From NCBI RefSeq assembly GCF_009662475.1, contig NZ_CP045571.1, positions 194,501 through 258,500 on the forward strand: DNA of 64,000 bases. The letters are read 5' to 3'. The DNA is from Acidithiobacillus thiooxidans ATCC 19377. Lineage in GTDB: Bacteria; Pseudomonadota; Gammaproteobacteria; Acidithiobacillales; Acidithiobacillaceae. A program made the position numbers and the translations under genes. Each line of letters opens with the position of its first letter. The first letter of the stretch is position 1. Below, one piece after another: positions 1 through 9,167 of the stretch. The notes under the pieces are model-generated. The model made no database searches and was not told where the DNA came from. It saw only the letters and a list, made by a program, of their open reading frames with translations.

Positions 1-1430
1 AACAAGGTTTAGAACTCAAACTCGGTCAGCATTTGGCCATGACCCCGCAGCTGCAGCAGGCCATCCGCCTGCTGCAGTTATCGACGGTTGATCTGCAACA
101 GGAAGTTCAGGGGATGCTGGAAAGCAATCCTCTTCTGGATGAGGACGTATCCGGTGAAGAAACCGGAGTCCCCGGCAGCGCTCCAGAACCCGGTGAAAGC
201 TCCGGTGAAGATCGCCAGCTGGATCTGGCTGCGGAAGATACTTTGCCTGATGATTTGCCGGTCGACAGCCAATGGGATGACGTGTTTGATCTGGGCACCA
301 GTGCATCAGGTGGAGGTTCTGATGATGAGCTTCCCGACTTTGAAGCACGGAACAGTCACAGTCAAAGTCTTCAGGATTATCTGCGCTGGCAGGCGGATAT
401 GACGCACTTCAGTCCTGAGGAGCGCAACATGGCGGAGATGATCATTGATGCCATTGATGATCGCGGTTATCTGGTTGAAAATCCAGACGATCTGGCTGCT
501 GCTATGGGTGCTGATGCTGCCGTTTTCCAGGCGGTATTGTTGCGCGTTCAGGACTTTGACCCTCCCGGTGTGGCGGCGCGTGATCTGAGTGAGTGTCTTT
601 TGTTGCAGCTCAGGCAGTTGACGGATGTAGACGCCAGCGTGCAAAAGTTGGCGATGGATGTTGTCAAAGACCATTTGCAAGCCCTGGGTCGCCATGATTA
701 TCCACGGCTGTGCGCCAGTCTGGGGGTTGATGAGGGCATGCTGGGAGCAGCCATGGCGCTCATTTCCGCCCTCAACCCTAAACCGGGTGAAGAAGTCGGA
801 AGCGAAAATACCGAGTATGTCATTCCCGATGTGATTGTGCGCTGGTCCGGAAAGCGTCTGCGGGTTGACCTGAACCCTGAGGCCATGCCCAAGCTGCGCA
901 TCAACCGCCGCTATGCGGGCATGGCCGGGGGCAAAGATGCCGCTCATAAATATATTCAGGATCAGCTCAATGAGGCACGCTGGTTTATCAAAAGCCTGCA
1001 AAGTCGTCAGGAAACCATTTTGAAAGTGGCTCGGGCAATTGTGGATAAGCAGAAGGATTTTTTTAGCAACGGTCCGGAATCCATGCGCCCCATGGTGCTG
1101 CGCCATATCGCTGAAACCGTGGAAATGCATGAATCCACGGTTTCCCGGGTGACCAACCAGAAATACATGGTTACTCCCCGAGGTCTTTTCGAGTTCAAGT
1201 ACTTTTTTTCCAGTCATGTGGGAACAGACAGTGGCGGCTCAGCATCAGCGACGGCCATTCGCGCCCTGCTCATCAAATTGACCCAGGCGGAAAATCCCAA
1301 ACATCCTTTAAGTGATGCAGAAATTGCCAAGGTTCTCGCCGATCAGGGCATTCAGATTGCCCGCCGGACGGTAGCCAAATATCGGGAAGCGGCTAATATC
1401 CCGCCGGCAAGCCAGCGTCGGCGGCTTTAG
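1..1430 (+). CDS. rpoN: RNA polymerase sigma-54 factor RpoN (5' end outside window)
   Basis: Sigma-54 directs RNA polymerase to -24/-12 promoters and needs AAA+ activators for open-complex formation. The frame is open from base 3, and the residues before the first in-window Met (base 33) already read like the conserved RpoN N-terminus (LELKLGQHLAMTPQLQQAI), so the true start lies just upstream. The Gln/Leu-rich activator-interacting region is followed by an acidic linker, the core-binding domain and the DNA-binding domain. The diagnostic RpoN box ARRTVAKYRE is at residues 443-452 counted from base 33. It heads the hpf-ptsN-hprK-rapZ block, the usual proteobacterial arrangement. Two sigma-54 activators with receiver domains (14721-16106 and 45614-46972) and a strong -24/-12 site (9834) lie in the same window. 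Confidence 0.97.
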   Translation, partial: QGLELKLGQHLAMTPQLQQAIRLLQLSTVDLQQEVQGMLESNPLLDEDVSGEETGVPGSAPEPGESSGEDRQLDLAAEDTLPDDLPVDSQWDDVFDLGTSASGGGSDDELPDFEARNSHSQSLQDYLRWQADMTHFSPEERNMAEMIIDAIDDRGYLVENPDDLAAAMGADAAVFQAVLLRVQDFDPPGVAARDLSECLLLQLRQLTDVDASVQKLAMDVVKDHLQALGRHDYPRLCASLGVDEGMLGAAMALISALNPKPGEEVGSENTEYVIPDVIVRWSGKRLRVDLNPEAMPKLRINRRYAGMAGGKDAAHKYIQDQLNEARWFIKSLQSRQETILKVARAIVDKQKDFFSNGPESMRPMVLRHIAETVEMHESTVSRVTNQKYMVTPRGLFEFKYFFSSHVGTDSGGSASATAIRALLIKLTQAENPKHPLSDAEIAKVLADQGIQIARRTVAKYREAANIPPASQRRRL

Positions 1431-1546
1431 TTTTCGACGTCCATAATACAGGGTTTTTTGTGGCGGCGGTTGGCGCTACACTGAAGCCGGACCCCGATCA
1501 GGGGCGATTATCATAAACAATCCTCGCAAGAGGACAGGAGAGCGCC

Positions 1547-1888
1547 ATGCAAATTACCATTACCGGTCAGCACCTGGACCTGACAGAAGCCCTGAAAAAC
1601 CATGCAGAAGAGAAAATCGGCAAGCTTGATCGACATTTTGATCAGGTGATTGATGCCCGGGTTGTTCTGAAACATGCGCCCCATGAAAATCCCGAAAATA
1701 CCGCTGATGTGACTATGTATGCGGCTGGTCATGTGTTTCACGCCGTATCCCAGCATGCCGACATGTATCGCGCCCTGGATCTGGTCACCGAAAAACTGGA
1801 AAGCCAGATTGACAGTTACAAGGAAAAACGCCAGGACCGGCGTAATGATAATCCCTCCGGTCTGGCAGCCATTGCCGAGATGGAATGA
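1547..1888 (+). CDS. hpf: Ribosome hibernation promoting factor, short form (HPF/YhbH)
   Basis: A 113-residue single-domain HPF/RaiA-family protein, which binds the 30S decoding region and inactivates or dimerises ribosomes in stationary phase. The start MQITITGQHLDLTEALK and the middle stretch around HVFHAVSQHADMYRALDLV are typical of the family. There is no C-terminal dimerisation domain, so it is the short type. An AGGAG-like ribosome site sits just before the ATG. Its place between rpoN and ptsN is conserved in many beta- and gamma-proteobacteria. The 116-bp gap after rpoN holds no obvious terminator. Confidence 0.93.
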   Translation: MQITITGQHLDLTEALKNHAEEKIGKLDRHFDQVIDARVVLKHAPHENPENTADVTMYAAGHVFHAVSQHADMYRALDLVTEKLESQIDSYKEKRQDRRNDNPSGLAAIAEME

Positions 1889-1897
1889 CCCTCAACC

Positions 1898-2344
1898 ATG
1901 ACGACTCTGCCCTTAACTCCCCAACAAGTTCTGATTGATCCTCCGGTTACGGATGCCGGAGCCGTGCTGGACGCTTTGGCGGCGCTTCTCGCAGAGTCGA
2001 CCGGACAAACAGCCGCCGTCATTGCCGAGGCCCTGAAAAGTCGTGAAGAGCAGGGTTCCACTGGAATCGGCCATGGTGTCGCGCTTCCCCATGCCCGCAT
2101 TGACGGCGTGACTGAGGTGGCTGTGGCTGCCCTGCGCAGTGCTCAGGGAATCCCCTTTGCCGCACCGGATGGTCTGGAGGTGCAGGTATTTATTGCGGTG
2201 GCCGTACCCAAAACGGCGGCAACGGCTCATCTCGAAATTCTTTCGACCCTGGCGGTACGTTTGGCCTCTGAGGCAGTGCGTGCAGACTTGCTCAAGGTGC
2301 ACAATGCCGAAGGATTTTTTACCGCAATGACCCATTCTGATTAG
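1898..2344 (+). CDS. ptsN: PTS EIIA-Ntr (nitrogen regulatory phosphocarrier)
   Basis: A 148-residue EIIA-fructose/Ntr domain protein. The phosphoacceptor histidine is His65 in the motif GVALPHARIDG. In related bacteria EIIA-Ntr is phosphorylated by HPr-type carriers and acts on potassium transport, nitrogen and sigma-54-related regulation rather than on sugar import. It starts 9 bp after hpf and is followed 20 bp later by hprK, so it is probably cotranscribed. Nothing suggests an attached EIIB or EIIC, which fits a purely regulatory role. Confidence 0.93.
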   Translation: MTTLPLTPQQVLIDPPVTDAGAVLDALAALLAESTGQTAAVIAEALKSREEQGSTGIGHGVALPHARIDGVTEVAVAALRSAQGIPFAAPDGLEVQVFIAVAVPKTAATAHLEILSTLAVRLASEAVRADLLKVHNAEGFFTAMTHSD

Positions 2345-2364
2345 TTTTTAGGAAAGACGCAGAC

Positions 2365-3297
2365 ATGGAAAGACAAATCAGTCTGCGTCGGCTTTGCGAA
2401 GATCTCCACAAGGAGATGTTCTGGGATTGTCTGCATCGACCGGATAAGGATTGCCAGCTGTGTGGCGACCCCTGGGCGGAAGACGATATCGGTGGCGCGG
2501 CTCTGGTCGGTTTTCTGAATTTTATTCGTCCCCACGTCGTACAAATAGCCGGAACTTGTGAACTTCAGTTTCTACGGGATAACCCCCTGAGTTTTGAGCA
2601 ATTTCTGACGGGAAAGCTGAGCCTGTTGGTACTGTGCGAAAGTGAAACGCTGAGTCCAGAGCTTCTGGAGGCACTGCGGTTCCGGCAAGTGGCGGTCATG
2701 ACGACTGCGTTGGAGGCCCCGAAGGTGCTTGCCCGTCTGCAACTTTACCTGCATCGCGAGCTGGCTCCCCGGCAGCAAGTGCATGGAGTGTTGGTGGATG
2801 TGCTGGGCGTTGGGTTGTTGTTGCAGGGCGAGGCCGGTATCGGCAAAAGCGAGCTGGCGCTGGAGCTGGTTAGCCGTGGTCACCGTCTGGTAGCCGATGA
2901 CAGTGTATTATGTGTGCGTGAGGCGCCTCAGGTGATCACCGGCCATTGTCCGGCTCCTTTGCGGAATTTTCTCGAAGTGCGGGGCCTGGGTATTATCAAC
3001 ATCCGGGAATTTTTTGGCGCGGCTGCTATCGTTCGTTCCAAACGCATTCGTCTGGTGGTCGAAATTCAGGATATGCAGGATATGGAGCTGGGCGACATCG
3101 ACCGACTGCAGGGTAAGGTCGACAATCTGGATATTCTGGGGGTTCCGCTGACGCGCTTGCGCATTCCGGTTTCGGCAGCGCGCAATCTTGCCGTGCTGGT
3201 GGAAGCAGCGGCCCGCAGCCAGTATGTGAAAGAGTCCGGAGGCGACATGCTCGCTGACTTTGAAGAACAGGTACGTCTGAGTGTCGGGGAGGAATGA
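2365..3297 (+). CDS. hprK: HPr kinase/phosphorylase
   Basis: A 310-residue bifunctional enzyme that phosphorylates and dephosphorylates the regulatory serine of HPr. The N-terminal DRTGG-like half is followed by the kinase domain, with Walker A GEAGIGKS at residues 155-162, the HRLVADD segment at 173-179 and the HPrK signature around FLEVRGLGIINI (202-213). The regulatory Ser of the HPr encoded at 4731 is present, so enzyme and substrate are both in this block. Its end overlaps the rapZ start. HPrK in Gram-negatives is typical of beta-proteobacteria, xanthomonads and relatives with incomplete PTS sets. Confidence 0.95.
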   Translation: MERQISLRRLCEDLHKEMFWDCLHRPDKDCQLCGDPWAEDDIGGAALVGFLNFIRPHVVQIAGTCELQFLRDNPLSFEQFLTGKLSLLVLCESETLSPELLEALRFRQVAVMTTALEAPKVLARLQLYLHRELAPRQQVHGVLVDVLGVGLLLQGEAGIGKSELALELVSRGHRLVADDSVLCVREAPQVITGHCPAPLRNFLEVRGLGIINIREFFGAAAIVRSKRIRLVVEIQDMQDMELGDIDRLQGKVDNLDILGVPLTRLRIPVSAARNLAVLVEAAARSQYVKESGGDMLADFEEQVRLSVGEE

Positions 3298-4196
3298 TGG
3301 CCGAGCGGGACTTCATTATTGTCAGCGGACTGTCAGGATCGGGAAAATCCACGGTGCTCCAGGCGCTCGAAGATCAGGGGTATTATTGTGCGGATAATTT
3401 GCCCGCTACCCTGCTGGTGGCCTTTGGCGCGCAGCTGGCGCATCGCGAGGGGCAGTCATTATTGGCGGCCGTCAGCATAGATGTACGTAATCGCGATTTT
3501 TTTGCGGCCTTGCCACAGGCCCTCAAAGATTTACGGGATGCGTATGGACTGCATCCACGTATTTTGTTTCTGGAAGCGGGCGAAGACACCCTGTTGCAGC
3601 GCTACAGTGAAACCCGCCGCCGCCATCCCCTGACCGATGACAGTGCGGCTACTCCCGGTGAATCCCTGCTGAAAGCTTTGCAAAGAGAGCGGGAAATGGT
3701 GCAACCTCTCGCTGATATGGCAGACAAAAGGCTGGATACTTCACGGATCAATACCCACCAGTTGCGCCTGCGGGTGCAGGCCTGGAGTCTGGCGTCGCAG
3801 CACTATGGCAATTTGGTATTGCTGCTGCAATCTTTTGCCTTCAAGCGCGGGCTGCCACTGGATTCTGATTTTGTGTTTGATCTGCGTGCCTTGCCCAATC
3901 CGCACTATGATCCGGAGTTGCGGGCTTTAACGGGGCGCGATACTGCCGTACAGGCTTTTTTGGCAGGGCGTCCAGAGCTAGAGACCGCGCTGGAATCCTT
4001 GCGGAGTTTTTTGCAGGTGTGGTTACCCCCCTTTGCCCGGGAACATCGTAATTATGTGACAGTATCCCTGGGTTGTACGGGGGGGCAGCACCGCAGTGTG
4101 TACATGGTGGAAGTTCTGGCGCGTGAATTACTGAGTAAAGGCCAACGCATTCTGATTCAGCATCGTGAACTGAATATCACCGAGACTTTGACATGA
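3294..4196 (+). CDS. rapZ: RNase adapter protein RapZ (YvcJ family P-loop protein)
   Basis: A 300-residue member of the RapZ/YvcJ family, which in E. coli delivers the sRNA GlmZ to RNase E and is titrated by GlmY. Walker A GLSGSGKST is at residues 12-20, and the conserved C-terminal RNA-binding part includes SLGCTGGQHRSVYMVE. Two ATG codons (3294 and 3297) overlap the hprK stop, so translation is probably coupled. GlrK/GlrR, the two-component pair that drives glmY in enterobacteria, is encoded 10 kb downstream. No GlmY or GlmZ sequence was recognised. Confidence 0.93.
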   Translation: MMAERDFIIVSGLSGSGKSTVLQALEDQGYYCADNLPATLLVAFGAQLAHREGQSLLAAVSIDVRNRDFFAALPQALKDLRDAYGLHPRILFLEAGEDTLLQRYSETRRRHPLTDDSAATPGESLLKALQREREMVQPLADMADKRLDTSRINTHQLRLRVQAWSLASQHYGNLVLLLQSFAFKRGLPLDSDFVFDLRALPNPHYDPELRALTGRDTAVQAFLAGRPELETALESLRSFLQVWLPPFAREHRNYVTVSLGCTGGQHRSVYMVEVLARELLSKGQRILIQHRELNITETLT

Positions 4197-4600
4197 TTCA
4201 CCTTGTTCTGCTCACCCATGCAGGTATGGGCGTGGCATTTGCCAATACCCTGGAACATATTTTCGGCACCATGCCAGCAGCCGTCGAGGTTGTGGAGATT
4301 CTGCCCGACGCTAATCCCGAAACCGGGCGCAAGCGCCTGTGGGAATTCATTGAAAAACTGCCGGAAGGTGATGCCATGCTGATTCTCAATGATCTTTACG
4401 GAGCAACCCCGGCAAACCTGATTCCGGCGATTCTTCCCGAAGACCGCGTAGCAGCCATTAGCGGTTTGAATCTGGCGATGCTGCTGCGGGCCTTATCGCG
4501 GCGCGAAGAAGGTTTGGCCGCAGCCCGTCAGGGGGCCTTGGATGGGGCTGTGCAGGGAGTTGTAGATATTCTTGCTCTGCGTGCTGTACCACGTACCTGA
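4193..4600 (+). CDS. PTS EIIA component, mannose/fructose family
   Basis: A 135-residue EIIA-Man fold protein. The phosphorylatable histidine is His9 in LVLLTHAGMG, and the later segment LILNDLYGATPANL is typical of the family. It overlaps the rapZ stop codon as ATGA. No matching EIIB, EIIC or EIID gene is visible, so it probably receives phosphate from HPr and acts as a regulator. This hprK-rapZ-EIIA-HPr-EI order is common in beta-proteobacteria and Acidithiobacillus-like genomes (family knowledge). It could be called ManX-like, but sugar specificity cannot be inferred. Confidence 0.85.
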   Translation: MIHLVLLTHAGMGVAFANTLEHIFGTMPAAVEVVEILPDANPETGRKRLWEFIEKLPEGDAMLILNDLYGATPANLIPAILPEDRVAAISGLNLAMLLRALSRREEGLAAARQGALDGAVQGVVDILALRAVPRT

Positions 4601-4730
4601 CCATAAGCCTGGAGCGGGTGGCGGTCATTCGCCACAATGTCCGGTGTTGCTGGCGCTATGGTCGCACATTCGCTGTCAGGTTATGCTGAAAACAATTTAA
4701 GTCTGACCTCGTTGTCGGGGAGTATGTGTT

Positions 4731-5003
4731 GTGACGGTCCGTGTTGACTATCCTATTATTAATTCGTTGGGCTTGCATGCCCGGCCTTCGGCGAAGTTTG
4801 TCAGTCTTTCGGCACGTTACCCCTGTGCTGTCTGGCTGGAGCGCGATGCTCAGCGGGTCAATGGTAAAAGTATCATGGGCTTGATGACCCTGGCCGCAGC
4901 CCAGGGAACCATTCTGACGTTGGAAACCGAAGGAGAGGGAGAGCAGGCCTGTGCCGATGCCTTGCTGGCCCTGGCTAAGGACCGATTCGGGGAAGATGCA
5001 TGA
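4731..5003 (+). CDS. ptsH: Phosphocarrier protein HPr
   Basis: A 90-residue HPr. The catalytic His16 lies in LGLHARPSAKF, and the regulatory serine is Ser47 in NGKSIMGLM, the site used by HPr kinase. The start is GTG, chosen because it is preceded by GGGGAG and gives the standard HPr N-terminus. The stop overlaps the ptsI ATG. A 130-bp gap separates it from the EIIA gene. That gap holds an imperfect hairpin (GTGGCG/CGCCAC, 4618-4635), so HPr and EI may have their own transcript. Confidence 0.95.
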   Translation: MTVRVDYPIINSLGLHARPSAKFVSLSARYPCAVWLERDAQRVNGKSIMGLMTLAAAQGTILTLETEGEGEQACADALLALAKDRFGEDA

Positions 5004-6712
5004 GTTTTGAACTGGCAGGTATAGGGGCTTCTGGTGGCATTGCGATTGGCACAGCGCTGGTGCTGGAGCCGACGACGCTGGATATTCCCGAACATATTCT
5101 GGCTCCAGAAGCTGTGGAGGCAGAAGTGCTGCGCTTACGTGCAGCTCTCAGCACTGCCCGTGATGAACTTTTTGCGGTACGTGACGTGATTCCTGCCGAC
5201 GCACCCCAGGATACCCGCCTGTTTATTGATGCGCATCTCCTGATGCTGGATGATCCCGCCTTGCGGGAAAGACCGTTACGTTCCATTCGCGAAGATCACC
5301 GCAATGCGGCCTGGGCCATTCAGCTGGAACGGGAACGCCTGCTGGAAATTTTTGACCGCATGGAAGATGCCTATCTGCGTGCCAAGCGGGAAGACATTAT
5401 TCAGGTGACCGATCGGGTATTACGGCAGCTCGTTGGCTGGGAGCCGCCGACGCTGCAGAGTGCGGAAGGACAAATCATCATTGCTGAAGAGTTGAGCCCT
5501 GCTGATACCGTGCTCATGAAAAAGGACAAGGTCCTGGCCTGGGTGACCGACTTTGGCGCAGCAAACTCGCACGCCGCCATTCTCGCACGGAGTCTTGGTC
5601 TGCCAGCGGTCGTTGGCGCCCATTCTGCCAGTCGTCTGCTACGCAGCGGCGACATGGTCATTGTCGATGGTGATCAGGGCATTATTCTGGTGGCACCCGA
5701 CGCGCTGGTACTGCGACAGTATCAAGGTTTACAGGAACAACGACAGCGCCGCCGCCGGCTTCTGGAAGAACAACGGGATCTGCCCGCCATTACTGCCGAT
5801 GGTGTAGAAATTCATTTGCGGGCCAACATCGAATTACCGGACGACTCCAGTCTGGTGCGGCGCATGAATGCCGATGGTGTGGGTTTGTATCGCAGTGAGT
5901 TTCTGTTTATGAATCGTCCCGATATTCCTGATGAAGAAGAGCAGTATCAGGCCTTTTCCCGGGTGGTGACTGAAATGGCAGGGGCTCCCGTTACCATCCG
6001 CTCGTTGGATATTGGTGCCGATAAGGGGTTAAGTGACGACGAAACGACCACACATAATGCCCTGAATCCGGCTTTGGGTTTGCGTGGACTACGCCTTTGT
6101 CTGCGTCGTCCCGAGTGGTTTCGCCCGCATTTGCGGGCCATATTGCGGGCTTCGGCCCTGGGGCCGGTGCGTTTGATGCTGCCGATGCTCAGCAGTATGA
6201 GCCAATTGCTGCAAAGCCGGGCGCTGGTAAGTGAATTGCAGGCAGAATTGCGTGGCGAGGGGCTGCCCTGTGATCCGGATATGCCTCTCGGGATTATGGT
6301 AGAAGTGCCCGCCGTGGCCATGGCCGCGCACTATTTTGCCGGTTGTGCCGATTTTTTCTCCATCGGGACCAACGATCTTATTCAATATGCCCTGGCGGTT
6401 GATCGTGGCGATGATGATGTCAATGATCTTTTTGATCCGTTGCACGTCGGCGTCCTGGCTTTGATTCAGCACACCATTGCTGCCGGGCGCGCCAAGGGTA
6501 TTCCAGTAGCAATGTGTGGCGAAATGGCAGCCAATCCGGCCTTTACACCATTACTGCTGGGCTTGGGTTTGCGGGAATTCAGTATGTACCCGGGGGCAAT
6601 TCCCGAGGTGAAGGAAATCATCCGCCAGACATCCATTGCCGAAGCCGAACAGTTGGCAATGGGTGCTCTGGCGGGAGAATTTTCTGTGGCCCTGGAGACC
6701 GGCCATAGCTAG
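5000..6712 (+). CDS. ptsI: PTS enzyme I (phosphoenolpyruvate-protein phosphotransferase)
   Basis: A 570-residue EI that takes phosphate from PEP and passes it to HPr. The N-terminal swivelling domain carries the active His191 in AANSHAAILARSLGLPA. The C-terminal PEP-binding barrel has the DIGADKGL segment, MVEVPAVAM and the catalytic cysteine in PVAMCGEMAANP. The length is normal for EI. ATGA overlap with ptsH indicates coupling. With HPr, HprK and two EIIA proteins but no permease in view, the whole set looks like a PEP-sensing regulatory relay. Confidence 0.96.
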   Translation: MSFELAGIGASGGIAIGTALVLEPTTLDIPEHILAPEAVEAEVLRLRAALSTARDELFAVRDVIPADAPQDTRLFIDAHLLMLDDPALRERPLRSIREDHRNAAWAIQLERERLLEIFDRMEDAYLRAKREDIIQVTDRVLRQLVGWEPPTLQSAEGQIIIAEELSPADTVLMKKDKVLAWVTDFGAANSHAAILARSLGLPAVVGAHSASRLLRSGDMVIVDGDQGIILVAPDALVLRQYQGLQEQRQRRRRLLEEQRDLPAITADGVEIHLRANIELPDDSSLVRRMNADGVGLYRSEFLFMNRPDIPDEEEQYQAFSRVVTEMAGAPVTIRSLDIGADKGLSDDETTTHNALNPALGLRGLRLCLRRPEWFRPHLRAILRASALGPVRLMLPMLSSMSQLLQSRALVSELQAELRGEGLPCDPDMPLGIMVEVPAVAMAAHYFAGCADFFSIGTNDLIQYALAVDRGDDDVNDLFDPLHVGVLALIQHTIAAGRAKGIPVAMCGEMAANPAFTPLLLGLGLREFSMYPGAIPEVKEIIRQTSIAEAEQLAMGALAGEFSVALETGHS

Positions 6713-6719
6713 ATCACCC

Positions 6720-7982
6720 ATGCACCGTATGGGGGTCGGGTTGATACTGCTCCTGTTGCTGCTGCTCATCGGAATGTTTGTTTTCTGGTTCATCGGTGGC
6801 CCCCGTATTGTTCTGGAAGAAGTTCTCGCTACCCGCCTGCAGACCCCCGTACATCTGCAGGCCAATCCCCGCTTTTATTGGGGCAAGCAGCAATTGCAGG
6901 TGACCCTGCAAGGCTTGCGGATCGGAACAGCAGCACAGCCCCGCCTGCGGTTGCGGCGGCTGATGTTCAGTGTGCTCTGGCGCCCCCTGCTTGCCGGGCA
7001 TATAAAAATCCGCCAGATTTTTCTGGATCAGCCTTCTGTGTATGGTCCCTGGCCAGCCAGCCCGGGCTCGGCAGCTTCTTCCGCCAATATGAATGTCAGT
7101 CTGCCGGGAGACATCCAGATCCGCGATGGCAGTTTGCGCTGGTCTGGTCTGGCGGGACATGTCTTACAGCTGTCCGATGTGCAGGCCAGTTTCCCTCGTT
7201 CTGGTGCCGGGGCCGCTACCGGACGCTGGTTCTGGAATCAACATGCGGGTCAAGGCCGTTTGCAAATGGATATTCACTCCACCAGCGGACTTTCTCTGCG
7301 CAATTTGCAATTGCTGATTGGCACTCGTCAGGTTCCCGATGCCCTGAGTCTCCAGATGCCGCGCCTGGAAATTCAGGATAAAGTTCTGCAGATTCCCGCG
7401 CTGCAGGTCCGTTGGCAAGATAATCATGAGCGGCGGATGGAGCTTTCCCTGCAGGATTTACAGGCCCAGCCAGGGCTGCAGAAAATTGCGCTGCGCAGCG
7501 CGACACTGCAAGCCGGATCAGATTTTCACATGCAGATTGATCATGCCCGGTTTTCCTGGGCGCAATGGACCGGTCAGGCAGGCTATGTCCTCAGTGCAGA
7601 GCATCTGCCTGAGCTGGCAAAAAAATGGGGATTGTTCTGGCCGAAATTGACGAACCCCAAGGTCCCGCGATATTTCAAAATGAGCGGCAAGCTGGCCTGG
7701 AAAAATCCCCGCTTCGACTGGAGCATCCGCCAGGGACTGCTAGATAGCAGTCCCTGGTCTGGAAACATTACGGGAACCTGGCAACCCCTCAAAATTCATC
7801 TGGCTTTACAGATCCAGCGCCTGAACCTTGGTGCCTATCTCCCCGCGCCCAAAGCGGGTCCAGGAGCGGTACTACCCAAGCTTCCCGCAACCTGGCCGAT
7901 CACCGGCTCGCTGCAGATCGGGCAGCTGATCTGGGGAAAAATCCGGGCGGAGAACGTGCTTATCCGTAGTCGAAAACCATGA
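6720..7982 (+). CDS. AsmA-like inner-membrane-anchored protein
   Basis: A 420-residue protein with an N-terminal membrane anchor (Leu-rich run LLLLLLLIG, then FVFWFIGGP) and a long, mostly beta-strand periplasmic part. The Met at 6720 is preferred to an upstream ATG at 6636, which would overlap ptsI by 77 bases and put 28 non-membrane residues in front of the anchor. In Pseudomonas and relatives an AsmA-family gene lies directly upstream of mutY and yggX. The same order is kept here and is the main support for the family call. AsmA-family proteins are thought to help lipid traffic to the outer membrane. It overlaps mutY by 4 bases. Confidence 0.65.
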   Translation: MHRMGVGLILLLLLLLIGMFVFWFIGGPRIVLEEVLATRLQTPVHLQANPRFYWGKQQLQVTLQGLRIGTAAQPRLRLRRLMFSVLWRPLLAGHIKIRQIFLDQPSVYGPWPASPGSAASSANMNVSLPGDIQIRDGSLRWSGLAGHVLQLSDVQASFPRSGAGAATGRWFWNQHAGQGRLQMDIHSTSGLSLRNLQLLIGTRQVPDALSLQMPRLEIQDKVLQIPALQVRWQDNHERRMELSLQDLQAQPGLQKIALRSATLQAGSDFHMQIDHARFSWAQWTGQAGYVLSAEHLPELAKKWGLFWPKLTNPKVPRYFKMSGKLAWKNPRFDWSIRQGLLDSSPWSGNITGTWQPLKIHLALQIQRLNLGAYLPAPKAGPGAVLPKLPATWPITGSLQIGQLIWGKIRAENVLIRSRKP

Positions 7983-9091
7983 TGCAGATTGCCGACATAT
8001 TGCTGGACTGGTACGGCGAAAATGGCCGTCATGGTCTGCCCTGGCGACAGACCCGGGACAGTTATCGCCTGTGGCTTGCGGAAATCATGTTGCAGCAAAC
8101 CCAGGTGGAAAGTGTCAAGCCCTATTACCAGCGGTTTCTGGACGTCCTGCCCAATTGGGAGGCTTTGGCTGTTGCGCCCCAGGATCAGGTGCTGGCCTTG
8201 TGGAGCGGTTTGGGCTATTACGCCCGGGCCCGCAACGCCCAACGTGCTGCGCAAAAAATCATGACGGATTTTGCGGGTGAATTTCCCGATACGCCGGAAA
8301 GTGCAGAAAGTCTCCCGGGAGTGGGGCGCAGTACGGCTGCTGCAGTACTGGCCAGTGCTTTTGCCCAGCAACGCCCTATTCTCGATGCCAATGCCCGCCG
8401 TGTCCTGATCCGGACCCAGGCCATTAGTAGTGATCCCAAGGCCAGCAAGACCCTGCAGCATTTGTGGAAGCTGGCTGAGGCACTGACGCCCGCTGATGCC
8501 CACACCTACAATCAGGCTATTCAGGACTTCGGCGCAATGATTTGCCTTCCACGGCATCCTCACTGCGACGCATGCCCCTTACAACGGCATTGCCTGGCTT
8601 ATGCGGGTGGGTTGAGTGAACAACTGCCGCTGCCCACCCGCAAGCCGGAAAAACCCGATCGCTGCGTTTTTTTTCTGCAGTTAGAAGATCGTAGTGGACG
8701 GATATTTCTTGAAAAAAGACCGGATTCTGGCATATGGGGTGGGCTCTGGTGTCTGCCTCAATTTAACCCGGAAGGTTCGTCGAACCCCTTCCTTTGCAAT
8801 GATCAGCAAAAGGCCCTTGCCGATGGGATCCTGCTGCGCGAGCGGGTAAGACAGTTCTGTGTCCTCCGTCATGGTCTTACCGTAGAAGTAAAGGCGCTGA
8901 CAATGGTTCAAAAGCATGTATTTACCCATTTTCAATTACACTTCCGCTGCATTCTCGCGACGGTGCAAGACGATCAAATTGTGCCGGGTGTCGCAGATCA
9001 GATTTTGACAGGACGTTGGTTTACCCGGGAAAATGCCCTGGCAGAAGGATTGCCAACCCCTGTTCGCAAGATTCTCAGTCAGACTTCGTAA
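7979..9091 (+). CDS. mutY: A/G-specific adenine DNA glycosylase
   Basis: A 370-residue MutY, which removes adenine mispaired with 8-oxoguanine or guanine. Visible features are the LWLAEIMLQQTQVESV segment with the catalytic glutamate, the helix-hairpin-helix around LPGVGRSTAAAVLA, the catalytic aspartate in ILDANARRV, and the [4Fe-4S] pattern C-x6-C-x2-C-x5-C in CLPRHPHCDACPLQRHC. The C-terminal third is the Nudix-like 8-oxoG recognition domain. It overlaps the AsmA-like gene and is followed by yggX, the usual oxidative-damage pairing. Confidence 0.96.
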   Translation: MMQIADILLDWYGENGRHGLPWRQTRDSYRLWLAEIMLQQTQVESVKPYYQRFLDVLPNWEALAVAPQDQVLALWSGLGYYARARNAQRAAQKIMTDFAGEFPDTPESAESLPGVGRSTAAAVLASAFAQQRPILDANARRVLIRTQAISSDPKASKTLQHLWKLAEALTPADAHTYNQAIQDFGAMICLPRHPHCDACPLQRHCLAYAGGLSEQLPLPTRKPEKPDRCVFFLQLEDRSGRIFLEKRPDSGIWGGLWCLPQFNPEGSSNPFLCNDQQKALADGILLRERVRQFCVLRHGLTVEVKALTMVQKHVFTHFQLHFRCILATVQDDQIVPGVADQILTGRWFTRENALAEGLPTPVRKILSQTS

Positions 9092-9092
9092 C

Positions 9093-9120
9093 TTGCCCGT
9101 GAGACAGGTTCAGGTAAGAT
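9093..9120 (+). promoter_or_regulatory. Candidate sigma-70 promoter for yggX
   Basis: TTGCCC (9093-9098), a 16-bp spacer and TAAGAT (9115-9120) lie just after the mutY stop. A start near 9127 would leave a leader of about 40 bases before the yggX ATG. This is a consensus reading only. Confidence 0.3.
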
Positions 9121-9167
9121 GGGCGGCGTCTCCTTAATATCCTGATGTTCTAGCGAGGAAGTTTCTT

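Noticed and set aside
306-1217. 303-codon minus-strand frame opposite rpoN
   Set aside because: Antisense to rpoN; no family features.
4659-4674. GG-N10-GC match upstream of ptsH
   Set aside because: Only the GG/GC spacing fits; the rest of the -24 element is wrong and such spacing occurs often by chance.
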